From: Colocasia esculenta
Taxonomy: Eukaryota > Streptophyta > Magnoliopsida > Alismatales > Araceae
Assembly: GCA_014218235.1 (NCBI GenBank)
Contig: CM024758.1
Coordinates: 98,431,698-98,495,697, forward strand
Length of the DNA stretch: 64,000 nucleotides
Direction of reading: 5' to 3'
Both the position numbers and the translations under genes were made by a program. The notes beneath the pieces were generated by a model. It saw only the letters and a list, made by a program, of their open reading frames with translations. It made no database searches and had not been told where the DNA came from. This document shows positions 33,031 to 44,689 of the stretch, one piece after another. Every line of letters starts with the position of its first letter. The first letter of the stretch is position 1.

Positions 33031-33908
33031 GTCTACGATGAACCAGAAATAGGAGGATTGTCCAGAAAATGTTATAAGATGAGGAAAGTGGATGAGTGAA
33101 CATAAAATGTTATCTTCTGCTGATACCCTAAGAAATATGATTATCTGTCGATTTGCATTTAGAAGACTAAAGATACTATGTACAATTTTTCTGAAGGACT
33201 GCTTGTGTATATAATGATGATAGATTCTTGGATACTGTGGGAGTATGACTTCTTTGTTAATGACCAGGGCAGACGTGAGTTGTGTCCAGAAACAGAGAAG
33301 GAATTGCAATAGTGGGCTAGTAATTACTTTCCTAGTTGTGAAGCATGTCCTCATCACTTCTTATTCTTGTGGTCATCACTTCTTACTGATATTGAGCAGA
33401 TGTATAACCAAATCTGAATTTCTCTTGCTAATCATGATAGATGTCTGGTTTTATGCTTTATAACCTGAACTTTGTTTATCTGGGTGCTATTATCTTTTGA
33501 ATGTAGCATCGCATGAAGACAGATGGAAAAGTAAAGAAAACTATAGTATGTACACTATGTTGTTCTGATTGTGAGATTATGTTGTTGTTTTTGGCAATGG
33601 TATTCAATCTTACTGGTGTGTGTTTCCTGAATTTTGTGCCCTTGCCTTAATTACCATAGTGAACTCTCATTTTCTCACTGCTAAACATCCTGCTCTTTGG
33701 CATGCATCTTTTTCATAACTTATGCACATGCATAAGTAAAAAACATCCCTAAATATGGAGCTACTTGTATTCTGAATGCACAAAAAACAGATGATTATTT
33801 TTTGACATTGATGTTTTATTTGGGTATTCTGTGGTACAATCCACATTAAAAAAAAAAGTTTGTTCGGGTACTCTGATTGTGCCAACTAACTTGATCCTGC
33901 TGGATCAG

Positions 33909-33980
33909 TTCTTCCAGAAACTAGAAGAGAAGATACAGGCCAAAGAAGTTGAAAAGACAAATTTGCAGGCAAAATCAAAG
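33909..33980 (+). pseudogene. TPX2-domain (WVD2-like) exon fragment, copy 1
   Basis: After GATCAG the frame reads FFQKLEEKIQAKEVEKTNLQ and then AKSK, ending AAATCAAAG/GTGCTA. This closely resembles the start of the TPX2 domain in plant WVD2-like microtubule-binding proteins (KLEEK..A.E.EK..LQAKSKE). The rest of the domain is absent, so it is a captured or residual exon. Confidence 0.7.
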
Positions 33981-34443
33981 GTGCTAGGAGTGTATGCTGT
34001 TAAAATTCAATTTTTTTTTAAAATTCTTTGACTGATTTGCAAAATCAAAGGTGCTAGGTGCTAGGAGTGTATGCTGCTAAAATGTGCTAAAATGTTTAAA
34101 TCTTGTCATCTGTTAACATGCATAATCTGCAAAAATGGTATTCAATCTTACTGGTGTGTGTTTCCTGAATTTTGTGCCCTTGCCTTAATTACCATAGTGA
34201 ACTCTCATTTTCTCACTGCTAAACATCCTGCTCTTTGGCATGCATCTTTTTCCACTTATGCACATGCATAAGTAAAAACCATCCCTAAATATGGAGCTAC
34301 TTGTATTCTGAATGCACAAAAAACGGATGATTATTTTTTGACATTGATGTTTTATTGGGTATTCTGTGGTACAATCCACATTAAAAAAAAAAGTTTGTTC
34401 GGGTACTCTGATTGTGCCAACTAACTTGATCCTGCTGGATCAG

Positions 34444-34515
34444 TTCTTCCAGAAACTAGAAGAGAAGATACAGGCCAAAGAAGTTGAAAAGACAAATTTG
34501 CAGGCAAAATCAAAG
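34444..34515 (+). pseudogene. TPX2-domain (WVD2-like) exon fragment, copy 2
   Basis: This is an identical 24-residue exon within the second unit of the tandem duplication. Confidence 0.7.
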
Positions 34516-34930
34516 GTGCTAGGAGTGTATGCTGTTAAAATACAATTAATTTTTTTTTAAAATTCTTTGACTGATTTGCAAAATCAAAGGTGCTAGGTGC
34601 TAGGAGTGTATGCTGCTAAAATGTGCTAAAATGTTTAAATCTTGTCATCTGTTAACATGCATAATCTGCAAAAATGAACCAGCTATTTGCTGACATGCAT
34701 AATGTGCCATACTTTAAATTTTTTCCTGCAAAAATGTTGCCATACTTTAAATCTTTTCGTGCTAAATGGTGCCATACTTTAAATCTTTTATCTGCAAAAA
34801 TGAACCAGCTATCTGCTAACATGCATAATGGGACTGGGATGAAGTGGATGTTCATTGTAAGTCATTTGATTGGTTTACTTTGGAAATACTCCCTGCAGGA
34901 TTGGAAACTACGACATTTGTAGCATCAACA

Positions 34931-36831
34931 ATGTCACAAACCGGTAAGTACTCTTTGTCTCTCTCTCTCTCTCCTGCACACAGATAAATTATGTTAATTC
35001 TATATGAAGCTTCTCTTTGTGTTGGTATATTTTGTGTCAATTATCATTAGGAACCATCAACTAGGTGACTATGAATATTGTTCATAATTCCGTTCATAAT
35101 TAGTTTGTTGGCTCAATGTGTGTGACCAATTAGGTTTTGAGTGGACGTTGGACATGGACCGACTCCTAATACAATTAATTAACGATGAGGTAAAGAGTGG
35201 AGATTTTGTTGCTCATCATGCATGGGAGGTGATTAAGGAGATATTTGTTACACATTTTCATATTCACGTCACTATGATTCAATTGAGGAGTAGACTAGTA
35301 TTCTATAAAACCATATACGTGGTATCTCAAGACTTACAACACAATGCCGGATTCACATGGGATGATAAAAATAAAGTCTTCGTCGAAAGGGACATATCGT
35401 GGAATTCTTATAATGAGGTTTGTCCTTCACATGTAGTATTGGTAGAAGAAATAAGTTGAGTTACCGAACCTAACTTCTTCTCCAATCATTTTGCAGTTCA
35501 ACCCATTGGGGTTATGGTTGAAGGGGAGGAGTGTGGCATATTACAATGATTTAGTGCAATTGTTTAGTGATTGGGAGGGCCCTTGATTGAAATATTGTCC
35601 CAGATGTTCTTTAGTGCATTTAGTTTGTTTCCTTCGTGTAATGTTATCAATTTCGACTTCTCTTATATGTATTGTAGACCACTATGAATGTTTATGTATG
35701 TTCTATGTTTGATAAGTGGATGTCCATTAAAAAATTCCTCAGGCCACACATTGGGGATTGGTCGATCACCAAACTGGACCTGCGACAAGACAAGATTCTT
35801 CTAGATTTGTTGATTGATGAGTATCAAAAAAATTACGCTGGTCAAGGGACTTTTAAAACACATGTTTTCCAAGACATCTTAGAACGGTTTAACAACACCG
35901 CATGTGTGAGGAAGACTAAGACAACTTAATGAATCGTTGGAGGAACATAAAGAAACTATATCATTTGTGTGAACAATACGCAACCGATCTGGGTGGGGGT
36001 GGGATGACGAAAGGAATTACCTGTGCCTCCAGATGAAGATAGTTTGCAAGCAGCCATTGCGATAAGGCAAATATATATTTTTCAATGTATAAATGTATGC
36101 GCTTAGGTTGTCATTACTAATTGGGTAACCCAATTATTTTTTCTTTCATTCAATAACACAGTCTAACGTGGATTTCAAGAAAGTCTTGGAGAAACCCTTC
36201 CCTGATAGAAGGGAATTGGACATCCTTTGTGGGAAAACGACTGTCCGAGGGTGTCATTTCATGGGGTCTACTCAAGATGTAGATGTGGAGTCTCGTCGAT
36301 CTTTTGAGATGATGCTAGTGTTGGTCGAGAACAGTTTAGTGCGATGGGGTTACAATCCAATCACATCCAATCAGTGGATGATGACAATTTCAACCTTTTT
36401 TTACCCATCGTCTTCTCAACCTTATTATCCTCATCCCAACCGTAAGGGAAAAGACACGACAAACAACCAACCGAACGAGGATGAGGCAACATCTCCAGAG
36501 AAAAGGCAAAGGACACCAATGTACATGCTTTCTCGAAAGAGAAAGAGCAAGAAGGTTCTTGACCCAATGGCACTGACACAATATTGCATGTTGAACAATG
36601 AACGAATCAATATGGCCAAAAATTATTCCCAGGCTCCTCCTCAGCACCCTCAGCACAACAAGAGAATTACACGATGAGGGAATGTGTTGTGAGGATGAAG
36701 TCATTGCCAGGATATAGCCAGGACTTATTGTTTGCAGCGTCAACCCTTTTTGAGAAGCCTGAAAAGAGAGCATGGTTCATGTCACTTGATGAGGAGGATG
36801 CATTACCAAGGCTTCGTAATGCAACCTCGTG
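34931..36831 (+). CDS. Myb/SANT-like DNA-binding protein gene (two SANT-like domains), intron-containing
   Basis: Exon 1 (34931-34943, MSQT) ends at a G/GTAAGT donor. Exon 2 (35134-35417) follows a TTAG acceptor in phase and gives FEWTLDMDRLLIQLINDEV, then LRSRLVFYKTIY and AGFTWDD, the Myb_DNA-bind_3 fold with conserved Trp and WDD. Exon 3 starts after TTTGCAG at 35497 (FNPLGLWLKGRSVAYYNDL), closing domain one. A second SANT-like domain (about 35700-36060) has WSITKLDLRQDKILLDLL and LGWGWDDERN. The C-terminal part 36168-36831 has CGKTTVRG, an acidic/Ser linker and a terminal helix, stopping at TGA. Such proteins relate to PIF/Harbinger ORF1, but no Harbinger transposase lies nearby. A frameshift near 36660 and unclear splicing between 35586 and 36168 leave the copy's function uncertain. 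Confidence 0.7.
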
Positions 36832-37028
36832 AGGTGTATGGGTGTAATAGTCTACTTCATCTATCCTAGCTACTTTTCATTGTCTACTTATGCATGTTTG
36901 TAGTATCTCATAGGATTATTGAATTATGTTCATATACTCTTTTTAAGTTATGTTCCTACCATGTTCTGTCAGATGATCATCAATGCTACTTGTCTTATCT
37001 TTTGAGTTCAACTATTATCATGTTGCAG

Positions 37029-37409
37029 GACACTAGTAATCACGTACTTATGGCCAAATTTAAGTGCTATGTAGTTTGGGTGGGGCGCCGACCAGAAGTA
37101 TATTATAGTTGGTCGGATTGCTATGATCAAGTGAATGGTTATCCAGGGGCACAATTTAAGTGGTTCACATCTTTAAAAGAAGGGCAACATGCGTACAATG
37201 GAATGTTAAGACGAGCCACGTCTTCTCAAGTACATAGCCAAGCATCATATGCACACCATGAACCACGAGTCCCTACAAGGAGAGGACAACCACCCCATGG
37301 CAATCACAATCATGCCTATCGTCATGATTATGTTGTTGATCATATTGCTTCTTGTTATTATCCTCATAGGTTTGGTTGTCGTTGCCATGAGGGCTTAGAC
37401 ATCATTTGA
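37029..37409 (+). pseudogene. RNase H1 hybrid-binding domain exon downstream of the Myb gene (right arm)
   Basis: After a TGTTGCAG acceptor it reads DTSNHVLMAKFKCYVVW, then RRPEVYYSWSDC and QVNGYPGAQFKWFTS, the hybrid-binding N-terminal domain of RNase H1 as also seen in caulimovirus P6. It is about 200 bases after the Myb stop and on the same strand, so it may be a last exon of that gene or a separate one. One extra base after HNHA, compared with the left arm, shifts the hydrophobic tail out of frame. The in-frame stop of the tail version would be at 37396-37398. Confidence 0.65.
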
Positions 37410-37436
37410 ATTTCAGTTTGTAGTGAACAAGTATTT

Positions 37437-39801
37437 GCACTCTATGCATTGTATGGGACCCGCTGGTCCGGCGCTGGTGCGCTTCGACCCCCGTCGAACC
37501 GTGTACCCCCGCCGAACCGCCTACCAGCGCCCCTATAAATAGAGGGGAAACCCTCCATTCGAAGCGAAGGGTTTTTTCTTCCCCCACGCTGGCGAGACGC
37601 TCTCGCGTCTCGGCGAAACTTGAGACCGCCTGGCGCTCAAGAATTCTCTCGCGCAGACCCTCAGGAGAAGTCCCCCTCCTTTTGGAGGGAGGCGACATGT
37701 TGGTTCTCTGTATGAAGACCCCAGTGCGGGACCCGGTTTCTGTAGAATTACACAAAGGCCCCTGGGGAGGAGAAAATTTGTGCATGTGTGTAAAATTGCA
37801 TATATGCGTACACGGGCCTAAGCTTCTGTGAAATTGCACAAAGCCCCTGGGGATATAAAGTTTGTGTATGTGTACGTCAAAAATACACATATATTCCTGT
37901 TATCCAGAAATTTGCGAGAATGTCCTTGTTTCTGAGAAAATGCAGAAATGTCCCTATGAAGGATAAAATTGCAGAAATGTCCCCATGAAGGATAAAATTG
38001 TAGAAATATCCCCGTGAAGGATACAACTGCAGAAGTATCCCTACGAAGGATAAAATCGCAGAAGTACCCCTGCTCCCAGAAAATCACGGATACGTCCCCG
38101 TGGCGTGGAAAATGGCAAAGATAGCCCGACAGTCCGCGCCTCTTGTCCAGCCCGGTGGAGCGGGACCCACGTCGCTTCTATAAAGTGGCATGCGCTCTCC
38201 TGGGTGTGACTTGAAGCCGGACTTGAGGGGAGTCCTCGGGAAATGTCACCAAATGACAAGAATGTTCCATGACGCCAGAAAACGGCCGGGATGTCCGAGA
38301 AAGCAGAAAACGGCCAGCAATGTCCCAAAAAGCCAAAAAACGGCCGAGATGTCCGAGAAAGCCAGAAAATGCCAGGGATGTCCTATAAAGCCAGAAAACA
38401 GCCGGGACGTCCGAGAAAGCCAGAAAATGCCAGGGATGTCCCGTAAAGCCAGAAAACGGCCAGGATGTCTGAGAATGCCAAAACATGCCAGGGATGTCCC
38501 GTAAAGTCAGAAAACGGCCTAGATGTCGAGAAAGCCAGAAAATGCCAGAGATGTCCGTAAAGCCAAAAAACGGGCGGGATGTCCGAGAAAGCCAGAACAT
38601 GCCAGAGATGTCCCGTAAAGCCAGAAAACGGTCGGGATGTCCGAGAAAGCCAGAAAATGCCAGGGATGTCCCGTAAAGCCAGAAAACGGCCGGGATGTCC
38701 GAGAAAGTCACCAAATGCCAGGGATGTCCCATAAAGCCAGGCAACGGCCGAGATGTCCAAGAAAGTTAAGAAACAACAAGGGGCACATACCTGGAAGAGG
38801 AGACCTGGAGACACACACCTGAGAGGGAAAGACCCCGCATCTCGGAGAGAGGAAGTCCCTGGCACTCCGCGATAGTTCCCGGGCCTCTTGGAGTTTCGTT
38901 CGATCCCCCCCCGAAGAGAGGACTGGCTCTCAAGAAAAAAAAAGTTCGCGCAAGAAACGCCTGGAGCGCCCTGCGAGAGCTCCGAGCCCTCTTACTCTCG
39001 TTCGTTCGGTGTTCGTGGGAGACACGTTTAAGAGTCCCAGAGACCGTTCGTGCCAAGACGCCGCAGGTTAATACATAAAGCCCGACATGTATTGGTCCGT
39101 GCATAATTCCTTCTGTGTCATAAAACGACACATGTTGAGGAAAGTTGTGCAAATGTCCGACGGAGACATAAACGCCCCGTCGCCGACGTAAATGAAATGA
39201 CGTGTTTGTAAATGACCGACTGAGGCAAAAACACCCGTTGCGAGCATAAACAAGATGATATATTATGTGAATGTCCGACGGAGGCATAAATACCTCGTCA
39301 CCGATGTGAATGTCATCGTCATGTTTGTAAACGCCCGACGGAGGCACAAACACCCCGTTGCGAGCGTAAATGTAAATGGCACAAATGCCTTTGAATGAAA
39401 TAGTGGAAATTTATTTGTCGTCTATTTCCTTTAAGTTTCGGCATATGGTCTTTTAACAAACATATTGCATCGAAGGTCTTCGAGTTTTCACTCCATGTAA
39501 ATGAAACATCGACTTCGTCGGTGGGGAGCAGTTCAGTACACGACCACTCCAATCGCCCTGAAAAAATACGAGCGCACGCGGGAAAACAAATAAATGAAAT
39601 GAAAAATCCGAGGGCTTCCGGGCTCTCACCCAATGCGCCTCACAAAATAAACCTCTTTGTCTGTTTCGCGTAAATAGTCTGGCACGCCCGCAAGATAAAG
39701 GAAAACCTCTCCTCGAAAGGAGGAGGGGAAGCACACGTCGTGCACGTGATGCATTTAAAAGAAATCGGAAAAAAAAAGAAAACAAAATCCCACGTTCCAC
39801 A
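37437..39801 (-). repeat. LTR-A 5' half, right arm of the inverted repeat
   Basis: Read on the minus strand, it starts TGTGGAACGTGGG at 39801 and runs through MS1 (39400-39100), MS2 (38760-38240), MS3 and the TATA box (37543-37534), then stops where the hybrid-binding exon region begins. The 3' half of this LTR is missing. It matches 12735-15036. Confidence 0.88.
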
Positions 39802-41265
39802 TCGTCCTAGAATGTTTTCTTCAGGATGATCTTTGAGAAATTTCCATTCTTTGGGTAGATCATCAAGTGTTGTCCTTGTCTGTTGTAAATCTTCTAGTTT
39901 GTTTTCTTCATCATTCAGAGATGAGCCTTCGAGTTCCTTACTTAAATTTTCTGCTTCACTGTCGTGTTCTTTTTCTTCCTTAATGGAGGGGTTAGTTTCA
40001 TCAAAAAATTACATGAACAATTTGTTCTATGGTTAGAGTTTGTCTATTTAGGACTCTAAATCCTCTTGGTTTAGATACATATCCTAAAAATATACCTTCA
40101 GTACCGCATTCATCAAGTTTATCTAGGTTATTTTCCATTATTCAAGACAACATTTGCAACCAAAAGGTTTAGATGAGATAAGCTAGGCTTTTTACTTTGA
40201 GTAATTCGTATGAAGTTTTCTTGAGTATGGGTCTTATCATGGCACGATTGATGATATAACATGCAGTATTGACAGCTTCAGCCCAGAGGATTTCGGCAGA
40301 TAGCAATCTGACAGCATAGTCATTGCCATGTCAAGTAATGTTCTATTTTTCCGTTCTACCACTCCATTTTGTTGAGGTGTTCTTGGAGCTGAGAAGTTGT
40401 GTTGTATTCTATTTCTTCACAATAATCAGTAAACACTTTGTTTTGAAATTCTCCACCATGATCTGATCTAATACTTATAATGTTGAATTTGTTATCCTTT
40501 TCAGAAATTTGCTGAGCTTTAAAAATGCAGGAAATGTATCACTTTTGGATTGCTGGAAGGAGACCCATGTGAATCTTGAATAGTCATCCACTACTACATA
40601 TCCATATAATTTTCCACCAAGGCTAGTAGTTCGCATTGGTCCAAACTGATCCATATGTAATAATTCCAAAGGTTTGGTGGTTGTCACTATGTTCTTTTGC
40701 TAGAATGAAGACTTGACTTGTTTTCCTTTAATGCATGCAGAGCAGATCCTTGAATTGTTTGTCTTTACATTTGGAAGACCTCTAACTAGATCATACTTTT
40801 GAAGTTTCTTTATCACTGATGGGCTAGCATGCCCCAACCTTCGATGCCATAAATCAAAGTCTTCTGAATCTTTAGTTGATAGGCAGTCATTTTCTCTCTT
40901 TAGATCTTCTAGATGTAATATGTACAGGTTTTTATGTCTGACTGCTTCAAAAATCTTCTCACTTCCTTTGGCAATGACACATTTATCTTTTAAAAATTGT
41001 ACCTGATGACCTTTGTCACACAGTTGACTTATACTCAGGAGATTGTGCTTCAGCCCTTCAACACATAATACATCTTCAACCAAGAATTTTGATTTTGTTG
41101 AGATATTTCCTTGACCAACCACTTTTCCTTTCTGATTATTTTCGAAGATTACTTCCCTTTTATCAGATGTGATTGAAAAGAATAACTTCCTATCTCCAGT
41201 CATGTGCCTTGAGCATCCACTATCTAAAATCTATTTAGATGCTCTAAGGCTTTCCTTTTATTCAA
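39802..41265 (-). pseudogene. copia-2 protease and integrase (right arm)
   Basis: The most open piece (40700-41203) begins in MTGDRKLFFSI of the protease and runs through LLSISQLCDKGH to LWHRRLGHASPSVIKKL and CSACIKGKQ, the integrase zinc finger. A second piece (40475-40687) has LLHMDQFGPM and VVDDYSRFTW. The remainder to 39802 is frameshifted and ends at ENILG, where LTR-A begins. RT and RNase H are absent. This copy has fewer indels than the left arm over the same stretch. Confidence 0.85.
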
Positions 41266-41459
41266 GATGTGCCATGAAGGCACAGTGTGCTTCTTCTGTG
41301 TCAGATTCAGAGCTTGAGGAGCTAGAGCTTGAGTCATCATTTTCCCATGCTGCAGCCATTGCTTTTCTTGATATTTTCTTGTACTTTTGTTGATTGCTCC
41401 TTCTGTCTTTTCTTGAAGTTTCTTCTTAACCTTTCTTCTTTAATCATGGACAGTCGATC

Positions 41460-42330
41460 TTGAAATGTCCAGGTTGTTTACATTCATAGCAGACTAGTTC
41501 TTTTGGTTTGCTCTTATTTCTTTTGTACTCTTGCCTGTATTGATATTTCTTTTTCTTGGGAAGAATCCTCTACAACCTTTTTGATAGCAGTGCTTCTTCT
41601 TCATCAGTGTCGTCAGTGGTCGATGAACATGTGTCATCACAGCTAGACAAAGGTGGTGCTGCTTTCAAAGCATTTGTTATTCTTTTCTTAGACGAGCTTT
41701 CATTTAATCTTTCCATATTGATTTCATGAGCCATTAAGGATCCTATCAATTTTTCCATTTGTAGTATTGATAGATCATTAGCTTCTTCTATAACAGTTAC
41801 TTTAGGGGTCCATTTAATAGTTAGTGATCTTAATATTTTCCTAACTGTTTCACTTTGACTAAGTAGTTTACCTAGTGCATTTAATCCATTTATTATATCG
41901 GTAAATCTAGTGTACATTTGTGTTATAGAATCATTTTCTTCCATTTTGAATTGCTCATATTTAGTGATAAGTATATCAATAGTTTCCTTGACTTTCTCGA
42001 TTCCTTCGTAAGTAACTTTCGGAGTGTCCCACATCTCTTTAGCAGTTTTACATGCCTGACACATGATTAAATTCCTTTTTAGATAATACACAGCATATAA
42101 TACTTCTTGCACGATAATTTCTAGATATTAATTTCTTATCATCAGCGGTTCATTAGTTTTATCTTCTGTACTAGGATTGTTATCCCATCTTCAATAACTA
42201 GCCAAAGGTCAAGATTTATATCTCGCATGAAAAATTCTATGCACGTTTTCCAGTAATTGTAATCTTGTCCATCAAAGAGAGGAGGGCAATTGATTGACTG
42301 ACCTTCTTGTCCAAACTCAACTGCAATCTT
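41460..42330 (-). pseudogene. copia-2 gag (right arm)
   Basis: A 180-residue open piece (41570-42112) carries the UBN2-type gag core: TAKEMWDTPKVTYEGIEKVK, ITKYEQFKMEENDSITQMY, LGKLLSQSETVRKILRSL, ending in an acidic stretch. The N-terminal piece (PPLFDGQDYNYWKT) is in another frame at 42142-42320, and the CCHC knuckle CYECKQPGHFKIDCP is at about 41450-41495. The expected start codon is ATT here, whereas the left arm keeps ATG. Confidence 0.82.
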
Positions 42331-42365
42331 CTCGAAATTGTTGGATTTCTTTTTTAGAGAATCCT

Positions 42366-42376
42366 CTCTGATACCA
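42366..42376 (-). promoter_or_regulatory. primer binding site of copia-2 (right arm)
   Basis: TGGTATCAGAG on the minus strand, next to the LTR end TGTTGG at 42379. Confidence 0.85.
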
Positions 42377-42378
42377 CT

Positions 42379-42830
42379 TGTTGGATCGTTGACAGTAGAG
42401 CTTTTCACCTAGAGGGGGGTGAATAGGTGTTTTTCGTCGCGGAAGACCTTTTAAAATTACTTAAGAGCACACGTTAGTTCTGTTAGTCAAACCAAAACAA
42501 GGATTTTATTCTAGTTCGGATCTTCTTTTCAATGGAAGTCCTACGTCTAGTCCCTAACTCAAGCTTAGGATTTCACTATCTTTTCAAAGATACAACACAC
42601 CGGTGCTAACCGGTCTTCCCTTCCATACAAGGGGAAAGATAAACCGCTAGTTACAACTAGCCTTCCCTTCTGCAAGGGGAACACCCGCCAAGACTACCTT
42701 GGCCTTCCCTCTACCAAAGGGGTAGCTACCAGAAAGGTGCTAATAGATGCCATTGTATCTGTACGATGATGGCAGATTCTCAACAGTGTGTGGGAAAAAC
42801 CCAAACCAGTACAGGTCAACTTAACTCATC
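42379..42830 (-). repeat. copia-2 LTR (right arm), outer end unclear
   Basis: The LTR 3' end is at 42379. Sequence with short repeats of CCTTCCCTT and AAGGGG continues to about 42820. A TG start on the minus strand could be at 43360 (TGTTGGAATACATCC), but no target duplication supports it. Confidence 0.5.
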
Positions 42831-44033
42831 AAATTGACTGTTGATCAAGTTGGCTAGATAAGGATTGATAAATTGTTCGACCACCCCTTCCCCCATTGTG
42901 ATCACACTGGATGGCTGACCCTGCATGTGACCCAACCCAATCCCAAGTCACCTTAACTAAACCCCAACCCACCCAGATCAACGAACCAAATACCCAATGC
43001 AGAATATAGCTATTTTTCCACTTGCCTTTCTTCATTGTCCAGAAACCATAACCCAATTTCTTTCTTTCTTCCCGGTTTCCTTTTCCCCATCTCCTATCTT
43101 CTTCAAGCCTTTCTCAGGGGAATGAAGACAATGACATAAGGAAATAAAGACTTCCACCAAAAATAACAATGTGCATTCTGCCACGTCCCAACTCTGCTCT
43201 TCCCCTTCTCCCTCTTCCTCTTGCTATCCCTTTCCTTCCCCTCTTTACCTAACCACTTTATTTTCTTTCATCCCATTACAGTTGTGGTGAAATGAGAAAA
43301 TGATGAATGACCCAACCTTATTAGGTGAAACTGTAGATTATAGATGGATGTATTCCAACAATGGCAGGAGCAACTCCACGTCTCCCCAAGGTTTTCCTGT
43401 TTCTATTTGTCAGATCCTCATATTATAGCATCAAGTTCACGAGAAAGTTTATTCTTTTATTTGGACATTCTCATGTTTGAAACCTAGTTTCTATCTAAAT
43501 TTTGTCATTATTCATGTTCCTTTGCCAAAACCCTTGGGATCTTGGGGAAACCCATTCTCCTATTGCCTATCCTCCTTCCCCACCCCAGGGTTACATGGGC
43601 TGGGTCATCTTGGAGAGGATGAGATTGCTAATGGTACGTTAAATCAAACAATTGGCTTGGGTTGAGAGGCCCCTGATCCCTTGTTAGGGTTAGATTTGAC
43701 TTCAGTCTTGCCTCAGCTGCAGCATACGCAAGGGAAATTGTGAGAGAGGTGGCATTGCCTCTCATTCTATGTAATTTGAAGAATACTAGAGAGATTTGGT
43801 AAATTCAACACTATTTGGAAAAACCTGGGCGACTTACTGCATCTAGATGTTGGCCAGTTTCTTGCCTTGGAGGAGAAAATAGACAGGAAGTCCCACAAAA
43901 TTTCACACATTATAGCATTTTATCAACTTATTAAAAGTCCAATGACAGCAGATACATGTACACAGGTATCAAACAAGAGCAACCCTGACATGACAGCTGC
44001 AGCTGCCCGGTGTGGTCCATGTAACTAGAGCAT
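42831..44033. other. unassigned DNA before the gap
   Basis: Mixed-composition sequence with C/T-rich tracts. No repeat, LTR end or coding frame above 80 residues is supported on either strand. Confidence 0.4.
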
Positions 44034-44133
44034 NNNNNNNNNNNNNNNNNNNNNNNNNNNNNNNNNNNNNNNNNNNNNNNNNNNNNNNNNNNNNNNNNNN
44101 NNNNNNNNNNNNNNNNNNNNNNNNNNNNNNNNN
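44034..44133. other. assembly gap of exactly 100 N
   Basis: A round 100-base N run is a placeholder for unknown length. The order and orientation of sequence on the two sides are therefore not proven by the sequence. Confidence 0.98.
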
Positions 44134-44342
44134 ACCCAAGGAAACTCTCAAGCTAGCTTCTGATAAAATCTGCAAATTCTAGAATTCCCTTCTAGATGGG
44201 GGAGACATACATCTGATGTGGAAATATGGATAGCATGTGTCGGTGATAATCTGCCACCACAACCCCCCATCCTCTATTCCAAGTCTGCACAACCATTTGC
44301 ACAGAAGGCTAGATTGAGCTCTTGATATTCTTGATACCCCGC
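44134..44342. other. unassigned DNA after the gap
   Basis: About 200 bases with no recognisable feature, up to the start of a short LTR-A derivative. Confidence 0.4.
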
Positions 44343-44538
44343 TGTGGTACGCAGAAAATTTTCGTATGCTTTTGTTTTGTATTTGTTTTGAGTTTGAGTT
44401 GATTTTTATTTGTTTCTTTTTGCCTTGCGGGGCGTGCCAGCCTGTCTAGTAGACAAAGTTAAAATCCGCTCCGCGCTTTCCCGGGCAGATTTGCTGCCCT
44501 GGGCTGGTTTAAATCCCGATATTTTTTCGGGTTCAACA
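44343..44538 (+). repeat. 196-bp internally deleted LTR-A
   Basis: It starts TGTGGTACGCAGAAAATTTTC and has the GGCGTGCCAG...AGACAAAG block seen 100 bases into other LTR-A copies. It then jumps to the LTR end (TTTAAATCCCGATATTTTTTC...TTCAACA). All minisatellites and the promoter are missing. No matching 5-bp flanks are seen. Confidence 0.65.
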
Positions 44539-44689
44539 CCGATGTAACAAACATCGTTCCGATTGATGAGACAGGGGTCCAGCACATGCTACCCTAATCG
44601 CCTGAGATAAAAATCGCGGAACCCATAAAATGTTCAAACATAAGTGGCGCACTTGTCCAATCCATGGACATCAAATATTCTCTCCGCTA

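Larger units (their letters stand above)
33597..34673 (+). repeat. 538-bp tandem duplication containing a TPX2/WVD2-like exon
   Basis: 33597-34134 and 34135-34673 are near-identical direct copies. Each contains the same intronic text, a poly-A run and one 72-base exon-like segment. Shorter repeats of CATACTTTAAAT and AACCAGCTATNTGCT follow to 34860. Confidence 0.85.
9984..42564. repeat. large inverted repeat: arms 9984-16420 and 36056-42564
   Basis: The left arm read forward matches the right arm read backward through four parts in order: copia-2 LTR end with primer site, gag to integrase, the 5' half of an LTR-A, and a Myb/RNase H1-type gene fragment. Single-base indels and scattered substitutions separate them. 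The arms are about 6.4 and 6.5 kb, with about 19.6 kb between. At the inner ends the left arm stops inside the Myb gene while the right copy continues. Confidence 0.9.

Noticed and set aside
43477..43665. 62-residue frame in the unassigned stretch
   Set aside because: Short, no homology recognised, no splice or promoter support.
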